A stretch of 64,000 nt of DNA from Siderastrea radians (lineage: Eukaryota; Cnidaria; Anthozoa; Scleractinia; Rhizangiidae), in contig CAXHKT010000096.1 of NCBI GenBank assembly GCA_964017195.1, positions 62,001 to 126,000 of the forward strand. Reading direction: 5' to 3'. The notes under the pieces are model-generated. The model did not search any database and was not told the origin of the DNA. It saw nothing but the letters and a program-made list of their open reading frames with translations. Shown here piece after piece: positions 10,701 through 21,459 of the stretch. Numbering within the stretch: position 1 is the first letter of the stretch; each line of letters opens with the position of its first letter. Position numbers and translations under genes: made by a program.

Positions 10701-13700
10701 ATAGTGATGTAATTTGCCTGCAATCTTAGAAGATATCACACTAAGAAATCCAATCGAACAACACTGTACTGCACACTTGTTGAAAACATTAAATATTGGT
10801 TGATTGTTACCTGTTGACAAACTGCGGATTGCCTGATTGGAAATACGTGCCGCCACAGTGATATTGCCAGATAGAATGCCTCCATGGGATTCATTAATTA
10901 AGCGACGAGGATAGCCATGTGTAAATTGAGCAGAAATATCACTCCAGGAAGGCGCGCGCAAAAACATTACGTTTCCAAAAATGTCAATTCGTAACTTGTC
11001 AAGGTGGTAGTCAAATGTCGCATTGCCAGTGATCATGAAAGGGGCAAGAGGACTCCCAGCCTGCTGAAACATTGTTTGTTTGGACAGTCGACTGCGCATT
11101 TCATGTGTTTGGTCAGTACAGGGCTGCTGTTGTCTGCACCATTCTTCTCTGTCTGCTACGTAGCGTTCACAGTACTGCCTGCATTCATCTAGGTTTTGAA
11201 ATTCAACTTGTTGGCTTTCGTCTTCAGGGAAGAGGCCACGCGGTAATTTCAGCGTGTCAAAGAGAAACATCTCAAAATTGAACTCTGTTAGCTGTTCAAC
11301 AGATTTGGCTAGGCCAGCTGGAAAATATGGATGAAGAGGCTGGGTCTCTAACCCCAAATCACTGCTGCTGGATGTGCCAGCGATAGCTGTAGGAAGCTGC
11401 CTGACGTCTTCCTCTTGTATGCTTTCCTGTTCTCGACGTAGACTGTCCAGGGCTCTATGGGCACTAGGTGAATTTCCAGAAAGGGGAGATGAGTCGTCGA
11501 TAAATGACCTGTCAATGACATATTTCCATCATGACATCACATGGAGCACTGAAACATCACCTAAGGTCTCGTGCCTTAAGTTTTCATTTTGTGCTCCAGT
11601 GTGTTCATATTTATTTTCTCAAAAAGTAGACCTTTACTTTTAAAGACCATAATTATGTTCCTTCTAGGCCACCTGTAGGTCTCCAACTGAAAAGTTTCAG
11701 GAAATTCTGTGAGTGTTTTTGAGCGGCTGGGTGGATGGTCTTGGTAAATAAAAAAGTCACAAGGAGAATCTCACATGTTTCCAGGAAAATATTAACCTGA
11801 AGTTTTTCCAAAATGCTCCCAGGAAACGTCTTGAAACTTCTCAGTTGGAAAAAAATTACATGACCTTTGAACGTTGAGGTCTAAATTTCAATGTCTATCA
11901 AATGGCACAGATTTCAACATATACTACACCACCTTTTCAACATATGACCAAAGTTTAGTTTTTCATTGGTTTCCTAGCAACAGCTGTCACCATAGCAACG
12001 GTCATGGACAACCCCTCATTTTAAATAATGTCGAATATCTCGAAAACTAGTCAGACATTTTATGACGAAACTTCACCTATATGAACTACTACTGTACCTG
12101 CACAACTTGTATGCAAAATTAAGGAAAAATCTGTAATCTGAGCGTTTTCAAGTAAATCATGATTCATTTTTTACGGGCTGATTTTGGTCATTCCCGCAAT
12201 TTTCTCCAATATTTCAAGAAAGATAAAACTTAACACTTTCTCTTTTCAGTTGAAAGATCTTTTATGATAGCAAAACATTCTTAATTCTTAATTTTTCTCT
12301 TAAATTGATTGCCATTAGAATAATAATTCTTTTGGTTGTTCCAGCAAGTTTTAGGCTGAATAAACATTTGTGTTATTAGAAAAGAAGGCTGAATCTCGGT
12401 CAGGTTTCAGTTGTTATTAACATTCAACGAGCAACAGTGTTATTTTGTGTTTCCTGGTCTATTTCACGGTTATTGACGTGCAATGAATATTTATACATGC
12501 TGCGCTTGTGTCCTCTCGTGCATTTATAATTCCTTCTGATAATAATAAAAAATGTTTGTTGTCTGAGCTTCTTCCTGGACTCTCTTTTCCATCAGCCTTT
12601 AAATACTAAATCACGTTCTAGCATTTTTAATTATGGATTGCCCACGAGTGGCATTGGCCGAAAAAATGATGAGAAACAAGCTCAGAAGCCGAATATTTTT
12701 TTTTTATTATGAGAAGGGATTATAAACGCACGAGAAGACACAAGTGCGGCCTGTATAAACATTTATTTCACGTGAATAACCACAAAATAGACCAGCAAAA
12801 ACAAAACAAAACAAAACTGTTGCTCGTTGAAAGTTAATGACAACTGAAACCTGACCGAGATTCAGACTTCTTATCCAACAACAGAAATGTTTATGTAGCC
12901 TCAAACTCGCTTTCTTGAAATATTGCAGAAAATTGCAGGAATGACCAAAATCAGCCCGAAAAAGGAATCCTGATTTACTTGAAAACGCTCTTACATATAT
13001 TCCCCTAATTCTGCATACAAGTTGTGTGGGTACAGTAGTCCAAATAGTTCAAGTTTCGTCATAGTGTCTGACTAGTTTTCAAGATATTCAACATTATTTC
13101 AAATGAGGGGTTGTCCATTACCGTTGCTATTGTGACAGGTGTTGCTAGGAAACCAATGAAAAAATAAACTTTGGTCATATGTTGAAAAGGTGGGGTAGCA
13201 TCAAGGAAGTCGAAGTTTATCTTCTATGCGAAATATTTGGATTTTAATAGATACACAATAAGGCTAAAAAAAAAATGTCGTGAGCCTCCTTAAGAAACAA
13301 TAGACACATCTAATTTCTCCTTGCAGCATCAGTACTTGATCAAACATACAGGCCATGGGAATGAAGAAAATTGATTACCAAAGATAAAACAATGTCTCGA
13401 TGGTTAGGAACATTCTCCCAATAGTACCAAAAAAAAATAAACAAATAACAGAAAGGAGAACTTGCTTTTTGATATTGGGGATTAAAGGGTTGTGTGGTTC
13501 CAGAAATATCCGTGCTCCCCCATTTTTGTGTATTTTTTTGGCAGGGGGGAGGGGGGACTTGCCACTCCCTCCGCCTGAGGTTTTTGTGTCATTTAGTTCT
13601 CCTTCCCTCTCGAGATTTTTTTGTCCCTTCTGTGGGTGGGAGGGGCATGGATATATTTTTGAAATGTACGGGGCTCGAATATCAGTTCTCAGCTAAGACT

Positions 13701-14813
13701 GAACTAATATAATTATAGGTTCCACTCCTAAATACTTCTATGTATTGACACTGTAAGATTGCTGTTCAAAGCAACCTGTGCGCGAAGATTTGATTTATTC
13801 CTTAATAAACGGAGACTGCTAGTGGTCCCAGTGTAGACAAAAATCACAAAATCAAGAATATCTCTGGAAATGTTGTGGCATTGTAACTGAAATTTGACAC
13901 CAGTAATGTACCTTGCAAAAGACATTAATGCATACTGTGATGTCTCCATGACAACAGTCAAGCTTCTTGGTCTCTTTCTTTCTTTTACATTCACCCCTTA
14001 ATAAGGAAACAGCGCAATATGCACATTCTAAAATATTTTTTCAAACCAGGAGGAGACTGCAGCTCAGATTGTTGACATGGAAACATCACAATATGAAGCA
14101 TTTTATGTCAAACAAAAAAAGCAATACCTTTGTTGAGTTTCCCCTTCTCCATCGTCTGTTTCTTCCCTGGAATCTGCCTCTGACTGTTCCTCTCCCCTGC
14201 ATGAGAAAGCAAGGTGTTGTTTGAATATGAAAAACAGTGCGTAGAGGGGCCCTCTTTTTTTTTTTTTTATACGCCCCTGACCATAACTTTTGTATACAAG
14301 TTTCACCATATATTGATTTAAGCTTTTTGGCGATTGAAGGATCAAAACGTTCTTAAAATGTTCTTTCTCTGGGACAAAGGTTTTTGTTTTTTCGCCGCTA
14401 GTATTGTTGGTTACATAATATGGTGTGTTCAGTTTTGCTATATGAAAGCTAGAGACTGTTCATGCTACGAGCTGTTACAGTGTTCATTGTAAGAACAGGG
14501 TTCAATTTCAACCCTTTTTGAGACGTTCTGATAAAAAAAAATGTTTCGTTAAAGAAATCAGTGAATTCCATTCTTTTGTCTTGACAGTAATTTATCGAAC
14601 TCATATCAAATGCTGATTAGCCACGTGCTGATGTCCCGCCTTGAAACGCCAAATACAATTCAGAAAAGGTTTAGGCTACACGTTAATGCAAGGCGTTAGA
14701 TCGTACCTACTGCCTTCCTCCTGGGCTTCAGTCTCTATGAAGGACCTTCCCTCCACTCTAGGGCGTCCTCGCCTGCCACGGGAAGCTTGAGAAGATTTCC
14801 GTTTTGGCGGCAT
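7764..14813 (-). CDS. unrecognised 794-aa AT-hook/cysteine-cluster protein (5 exons)
   Basis: CDS: complement of 14813-14707, 14196-14128, 11508-10811, 9851-9109 and 8531-7764. All introns are GT/AG, and the phases (2, 2, 1, 0) keep one frame to the TGA. The start ATGCCGCCAAAACGG gives a basic N-terminus: PPKRK at 2-6 and an AT-hook, GRRGRPR, at 13-19. Residues about 25-110 are acidic and low-complexity. Residues 110-330 look globular, with a Cys/Gln-rich stretch. About 350-510 is Ser/Arg/Glu-rich linker. The last exon has an eight-Cys cluster, C576-x3-C-x-C, C600-x2-C, C619-x4-C-x2-C, which could bind zinc, followed by a helical Leu/Arg-rich end. I recognise no family. The divergent arrangement with the recombinase and the DNA-binding-like N-terminus suggest a nuclear partner, but that is inference. 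Confidence 0.8.
11924..13198. mobile_element. 1.27-kb foldback element in an intron of the minus-strand gene
   Basis: Bases about 11924-12575 match the reverse complement of about 12675-13198. Outer ends read CTACACCACCTTTTCAACAT and, reversed, CTACCCCACCTTTTCAACAT. Arms are roughly 85-90% alike by eye and include CCTAGCAACA and CTCATTTTAAATAATG-type landmarks on both sides. No target-site duplication was convincing, and no protein is encoded. It lies within the 2.6-kb intron between exons 2 and 3 of the AT-hook gene. The rest of that intron, to 14127, shows only low-complexity sequence. Confidence 0.78.
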
Positions 14814-16448
14814 GAATGCAAATAAAAAACACAACAGTCTCTCCCAGCAAATGGAGCGAACAGGAATGATTAGGCACTTGTGTTTTGCTCATAAGCAGAA
14901 CACATTGAAAAGTAGTTATTTTAGACAAGTTATTTAATGTTTTCCTTCATAAGAAAAATCACCTTAAAAGGTAAACTTGTTTCAAGACAAGATTGGTGTC
15001 TAAATAAGGGCATTATAAACATTTGTAAAGACGGCGATGGGCCCACTCAGATAAAACGGCCATTGTGCGACGTGAAAAGAACGACGCAAATTTTGTAAAA
15101 TATAGCGTCTTGCCCGATGAAATTCGTCTGTTTTTGCGAAGCATTTTTAATAGTATGTTACAGTGCGCGGTTGGTTTTCGTGGTTCAAATTCGGAAAGAA
15201 GAAATCAGAGTTTTGTTTACATGGCTGCTGTCCTTTAAACTCACCAAATATGGTAGTCCATTGTTCAGGCGCAGAACCTTGCTCACAACAATGCATTGAT
15301 TGACGGCCGGAAATGAAAAGTACTTCGCGACACGAACGAAATAAACATTGGGTCGCATTGACGACTTGAAGGCGTTTTTCATGTCCGCAAAATGTATACG
15401 AAGACGCATGTGTTTAGAAAACTTTGCTTTCTCACATTACACCGGTAAAAGTGTCAGGGTGAATTCTTAGCGAAAATCATTTTGAATTACAAGTTAGCAA
15501 TATGACTTAAATTATGTTGTGATTTGGTATTTCTCTTTGTCATTCACCTTCTTGTGTGATGATACTTGTAACTTTCGATATGTCTTTTATCGATCGAATA
15601 CAGATTATTATTATTATTTTGAACCTTGCTAGCAAGGGTGAATTTACAGCCACCTTCCTTCCTTCCTTCATCCATTCACTAATCTCTTCTATCATCAATT
15701 TTCTGTGTTTATTTATTTCATTTTTTTAGGGCTTCTGAAATTCCAAAATTCAATCCCATAAGCACGAACGCAATGACTGTCATTTTTCGATTTTTGCAAA
15801 TGAATCATGTTGCGAAAACACCCTGCATTTTCATCCCGCTTCCGTACTTTTTCTTGATGAGACTCGCGTCTACAACAAATATATTTCTTGCGCACAGAAG
15901 TTGTTTAGGACTAAATTTAAGAACATGAAATGGTTCCAAGGCTTGTAACTTTGTCACTTTTTGATGTCTTTCCCTCTTTTTTTATCACGAAGATAGCAGT
16001 GTTGCAAAAACGCAGCTTTTGAAAACTCTTTGAATTTTAAATCCCACTGGGTTATTTTTGTTTTTGTCAGACTTAAAATTTCGACAATAAAGAAATTTTC
16101 GGACGCCAAATTGGTTCTCAGTAAGCTTTAGCACAGAGAATACTGTCAATTAAGGCACTCTAAACATCCTTAATGCATCAAGTTTGTTTTTTGTTTGTAT
16201 TTCATCATTTGATGCCCGCAAAATGCATAGATGTTCTAATGAAGGTGAAATATTGCCTTTGTTACAACACAATAGCAGTTTTTTTTAACGATGCCGCGTC
16301 GTCTCACCTCACAGGTCCTCACACCTCGGCGGCAATAAGTCAAGCTATCAATTCATCATCGTTATTGTCAAACTTTCATTTCGGTGCTTGGAAGAAGAAG
16401 AAGGCAAAAAGCATCTCACGCGCTCTTCTTGTTTATTCAGTCGTGAAC
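14814..16448. promoter_or_regulatory. shared intergenic region of the divergent gene pair
   Basis: The 1,635 bp between the two start codons must hold both 5' ends. No long frame is convincing and no clear TATA box is placed. Short repeats include an (ATT)n run after GAATACAG near 15605, which resembles a retrotransposon tail, and a CCTT run near 15655. Upstream in-frame codons precede the recombinase ATG, but the residues they encode do not look like part of the protein. Copy 2 is at 43522-45156. Confidence 0.45.
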
Positions 16449-19400
16449 ATGTACCGTCAGCGAACAGTCCCAGTAAGCGTTGTTCATTACGATCTTACTT
16501 CAAGCGAAGATGAACTGAGCGACTCTAACGAAACAGAACAGGCAAGGGGCTTCATTTTAGCTTCAGCAAGACTCTCACCCCCGTGCCTGACCGTGTCCGA
16601 CTGCGACGTTTCAGAAGTGGAAGACGGAGAACAGCCTCCGCAAGCTGAAACCGCGAGCGTGGTAGAAGTGTTATGCAACGAGGACACGGGAGGAGAAGAC
16701 ACTAGTAAAGTTGACAGCCCCGCGGCTAAAAAGACCCGACTCCATTCTTCATCGGCAGAAAGCTCATCAAGCGACCAAGAGACAACCACGGAGGCAGCCA
16801 GGGGAGTCCCAGCTAGTATTGTCATCAGCTCCTCCTCCTGCTCCTCCTCCTCCTGCTGCTCCTCCTCAGCAGAAGAACAAGAAGAACAAGAAGAACAGGA
16901 AGAAGAAGAAGAAGAAGAAGTTGCCAAGGGCGTGTTGCCCCATCCAGTCCGCAAACCTTATGCAGTCAAGATGTGTGACTTGCCAGCCGGACTCCGAGAA
17001 TTCCTGAGGCAAGCAGAGTCCTTCTTCACTCGACCACACTCACTAGCAAGGCTTGGACAACACGTCTCCAATACTACGTACGTAAAAGCCCAGGAACGCA
17101 TGCTGTGTAAGTGAAACTTTTGTTACTGAGTGCGCAACTTTCTCCCTTTTAAAAGGAGAAAGTTTAATGTATCAAAACGACTTTTCGACTTAATATCGAA
17201 ACGGCCAAATACTTTGAGTATTCAAAGTTTCGAAAAGGATTCCGTGCGATCTCACCTGATTTCACTTTAAGGCTTTTCTTGCATCGTATTTTAACGCAGC
17301 TTTCGATGAAAAATAATAAACCTTAGAAAGCGCATCTCTGTGGAAGAGACTTGACGGGTTGCGATACGCGCGAAAAAATTCGCAAACATAAATTGAGAGC
17401 AAAAAGCACATACATATTCCTCATTCTTACAACTAGCCCCTTTGCATTTCTTGTATACTAGTTATTTTAAAATGTGTTGATAAATAAGACTCGTTGTCGC
17501 TTTCAGGTTTCCTGGGATACGTGAGGCACCGCTTTTCAAAGGAGACCTTAACACCAAAGATATTTCAGCGCAGCGACTTGATCGAAAGTTACTTCGACTA
17601 TTTAAAGGTCAGTGTGCGCTCCCACTCCTCCCTCCCTCCCTCCATTCATTCATTCATTCATTCATTCATTCATTCATTCATTCATTCATTCATTCATTCC
17701 TTTCTTCCTTCCTTCCTTCCTTCCTTCGTTCATTCATTCATTCATTCATTCATTCATTCATTTCAGGATGAAAGACAACTCTCGGCCGCAACGATTAGCA
17801 ACCACGCAAGTAGCCTGTTGTATCCGCTGAAGTATTTCTATCGCCGTGAGGCGCCAAATTTCTTCGGCGTGCCCATCATCGCCCAATTGCGCAAAGCAGC
17901 GACGCTCTTACAGAAGCAAGGCGAGGCAGACAGACCGAAAACACGCGAGGATCTCAAGGCCCTGAACAAATGGCTGGATTGGTGAGTAGTGTAGGCAAAC
18001 TCTAATAATGCTGTCGACTGGTCCATCCTATCCAGCGCACCTCAAAATCGCAAAAGTAGGCACGGGAATCGACACGATGTAACTCACTAATAATAGCAAA
18101 ATGTGTGGATTAAGAAGCTAAACAACGGCCTGACTTTTCACTGCATATCTAGAGCATAAGAACCATTTTAAGGGTTCTCTTTACTGTTTTGGCCTTTGCG
18201 CAGAAGTGGTTTCAGAAACCAAAGATTAGAAACAGCAATGAGTCAGGGGCACCCAACGACAAAATTTTAGCAAAATACTTGAAATATCATTTTCTGCTTT
18301 CTTAGATTGTTTCAGAGCTTTTTAAAGGCATATTTGTGTAAGCTAGTACAGATTGATCTGTTCGGATTTTCTAGCTGGAAATTTAGGCCGCAGAAAAGTT
18401 TAGGAAAGAAAATCCTAGCCGCCGAATTCCCGAGCTGCTGATGGCTCTCCGAAAATGCTCGCTGACCTTACTTTGGACTCTGAACGACATATATTTGTCC
18501 CTCCGAAAACAACAGGAACTAACAAGTCACCTTTTTACGAAAGTCGGACGGATATTTTCCCACAGAAATCCCTAGCTTTCACTGCAATTTAATCAGAAAA
18601 TCTCAGGCGATTTTAGTCCTTCCGAACAGATATTCCCCGAAGCGAACCGTTGGGTGCCCCTAATGAGTTTAACGATCTACCGGCATCTCTTTTGCCGTTT
18701 CTTTGTTTGCTCGTTTATTGCAGGGACGAGGTAATCGAAGCCACAGCGCTGCAGAGGTCACGATTTGAAGTTGCCCGAGGAAAACGACAGCGCGCTAGAG
18801 AAGCTGCAGATCTTCTGCTCCTGTCGCTATACTGTCACATTCCGCCGAGCCGGGGGCTAGAAATGCGCACGCTGCAGGTCGTTCATGAAACAGAACTGGC
18901 CGGGCCCTTCTCACCAACTGACTTCAGAAATCGTAATATAGTTCTCCTGCAGAGCTCTGGTGGAGTGGTCATTTACATCCAATTGTTTAAAACGAGCAAG
19001 TTTGTAGGACCTGACAGCATCACAATAGAGGTGGGTTCTCGTAACTACATCGTTCTTGCGTTCAGTCAAAACGTGCACGCGAGGTTTTCAGTTGGCATGG
19101 AAATTGACAATGCAACCAGAGAAACATTTTGCCCGGCCAGGTGACAAAAACTTTTCAGGGATACGATACGGGATCAGGAGATCTCTTTGAATTCCTTCAT
19201 TGGGATAATCTAGCATCGAGAAGGAACAAACGCCTCTGCCTTGTAATGTATGACACCACAGAAAACTGCCACAATATTTGAGTGATCTTTTTCCATGAAG
19301 CTGTGAAAGCAACCCCTCCAAATCTCGTCTTAGAGAAAACACTTTTAAAATAGAAATGACGCACATTCCAAGAACGGAATCCTTCAAGGGTTCTTTTTCT

Positions 19401-21164
19401 TAATCCGTACATTTATTGTCAATTTATCCATTTTTTCATTGTAACGTAAATTATTATTATTTTTTAAATCTACAAATGTGTAGTATTTATTATATAAATT
19501 ATAAGAGTTTTGTTTGGCTAATTGTATGATCTATTACTCCTACATACGGCTTTCGCGTAAAGAAGTTGTAAAACTTACGAAATTACCGTGTTTGAATAAA
19601 AGTGATTCCTTCGTTCATTCTCTCTCCACAGGCGGGTAGCGAATTGTGCAGACTTCTGAGGCAATACGTGAAGGAATTCCGCGGCGAGCTTCTACAGAAT
19701 GAAGAAAATGATTACCTCTTTCTGGTGGGTGAGTAACTACAGTAGCTAGGCTTCACACCCATAGTGATGAACGAGTTTACTCAAAATCTGCATTCCAGAG
19801 CTGCAAAAGTCATGAAACCTCAAAGTTTGCCCCCAGTTTGTCAGTGTCTCCATACGAAGTGATGGTGTACAGGAACGTTTTTGCCTCCTCAGAAAGCTTC
19901 AAAATTGAAATAACCTAATTTCTTACAAATAAAAGGATCTATGTTGTTGAAAAGAAATATTTTATGGCGTTCATTTAGTGTAGTAAAATTAGGATACTTC
20001 AAAGTTACATCTTCAAAGAGGTTTTCTCTTGTACATTTATGTCAACTGCAGTGGAGAAGGAAGCGAGTTTCATTTTCTACCTCGCCGGATGAACAATTCT
20101 GGCGTATTTTCAGATTTTCTGGAGTTTTGTGAACATAGAGAGTCAAGAAATTATCCTCTTAAATGTCTGTGCGAACCGTGTTTCCAGATCTCTAATTCTA
20201 AGCCTTTCTGATTTCAGAATTCAAACGGCCTTCCCTACTCCAGCGGTTCTTACTCGAAGCACATAAAGGGGCTCACGCTTCGGTTAACTGGAAGCGAAGT
20301 GTCCGTCAATGGCCTTCGTTCGTCCTTTATAACTTGGGCTTATTCCCAAAGGTATGTAACTTGGACTCCAGTTCTACTTCACTGCACGGCATTTAGAATT
20401 TTGAAAATACTACCAACAGCTAGAAAAAAACAAAGAATCAAACAAAGCGCATACTAATGTCAAATTCAATCACGTTTGAGGAAAAGACCGAAGGTTGAAT
20501 TTAATCTAATCTCTCCAAGAGAGAGGCAAGTCATTTCGATAATGATGTACTGTTAAGAGCCAACATTTTAGCTAAGAGATCAGTCACATCCTTGTGCTAA
20601 AAGAAAAACAGGAATTGGTCTCGTGGGAGTGAGCCAGTCTAGACCATGCTGTCTTTCGTCTTTTTCAGTGAATGCGACGACAAACTGAAAGACAGTTTAG
20701 CAGCAGCTTTACGTCATTCAAGGCAACAAGCGCAGAACACCTATGACCGCAGATCGGCGAACGATAAAAAGGCTGCAGCTTTAACGCTGGCTAGGCGCAA
20801 GGCGGAAGAACATCTCGACAACCCGGAGAGCGTGCCAGAACCTGAGAACGCTGTAGAACCCGAGATCGCAGTTGGCCAGTTTGTGGGTCTGGTAGAAGCT
20901 GACAGCACCCTGCAAAAGCCAGCGATTTTGTTGGGGAGAGTGCAAGCGTTTCTGCCTGGTGACCAGGTCTGTCTGTTGTGGTACAAGAACACTGGAGCTG
21001 GCGTGTACTGCCTGCAGCTGGATGAAACTCAGTGGCTTGAATCGAAGGATTCCCTGGTTCCCGTGCGAGTAGCAGCAGCCAAAAATCGCCAGCATACTTA
21101 TCGACTGCTCACCAGTCTGCGCACAATACATAAGGCAGTTCACGGGGGTGGGCGCGACTCCTGA
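16449..21164 (+). CDS. intron-bearing tyrosine recombinase, Crypton-like (667 aa, 7 exons)
   Basis: CDS: 16449-17106, 17507-17607, 17767-17981, 18724-19030, 19632-19724, 20218-20351 and 20669-21164. All introns are GT/AG and phases agree. Residues 1-215 are acidic and Ser-rich, with poly-Ser and poly-Glu tracts. Residues 220-330 fit the helical core-binding domain. The catalytic domain shows R368 in PSRGLEMRTL, K414/K417 in LFKTSKFVG, R492 in VNGLRSSFITW, H519 and Y528 in ALRHSRQQAQNTYDRR. The nine-residue His-to-Tyr spacing equals that of XerD. The usual first His of the HxxR box is Asn489. A domain at about 575-650, starting VGQFVGLVEAD, resembles small beta-barrel chromatin-type modules. 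Such enzymes cut and rejoin DNA through a 3'-phosphotyrosine; animal relatives are Crypton, DIRS and Ngaro. No reverse transcriptase lies nearby, so Crypton-like is the best guess; it could also be domesticated. Confidence 0.87.
17643..17762 (+). repeat. (CATT)n/(CTTC)n microsatellite filling intron 2 of the recombinase gene
   Basis: This tetranucleotide run fills most of the 159-bp intron 17608-17766 and continues into the acceptor, CATTCATTTCAG. The microsatellite itself serves as the pyrimidine tract of the splice site. Confidence 0.95.
18245..18661. mobile_element. 417-bp MITE in recombinase intron 3
   Basis: Terminal inverted repeats AGGGGCACCCAACG at 18245 and CGTTGGGTGCCCCT ending at 18661 are perfect over 14 bp. 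They are flanked by AATGAGTC (18237-18244) and AATGAGTT (18662-18669), an 8-bp duplication with one mismatch. Eight-base duplications with an AGGGG end fit non-autonomous hAT (or P-type) elements. It inserted just 55 bp upstream of the exon 4 acceptor. Confidence 0.82.
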
Positions 21165-21407
21165 TCGCGAGACTCAGTATCTGAAAGGCCAAAGACAATA
21201 ATGAGTTACTTAAGCAAAGACGAGTTTAGCCATCAGTAGAGTACTGTTGTATTTTTGCTGACTTTTCAAAACAACTTTCCACATGACATTTAAAGAGGCA
21301 TTAGGAGTGTACAAAAATTCATTTTGTTGTATGACTTCAAGAATTCGCAGTCAACCAATAACTGCAGCAAAGGCGGTTTGGAAAAACAAAAACAAAAACA
21401 AACAAAA

Positions 21408-21459
<52 letters not shown>

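Noticed and set aside
16173..16448. Upstream extension of the recombinase frame to an earlier ATG
   Set aside because: The added residues are Cys/Phe-rich and unlike the protein, whereas 16449 starts the acidic N-terminus directly.
16487..16954. 155-codon minus-strand frame opposite recombinase exon 1
   Set aside because: It mirrors the low-complexity Ser/Glu codons of the real exon and has no splice or start support.
20218..20351. A second open frame through recombinase exon 6
   Set aside because: Joining at the alternative donor GTGG|GTGAGT also gives an open exon, but it destroys the R492 box and the H519/Y528 frame. The phase-0 join keeps all catalytic residues.
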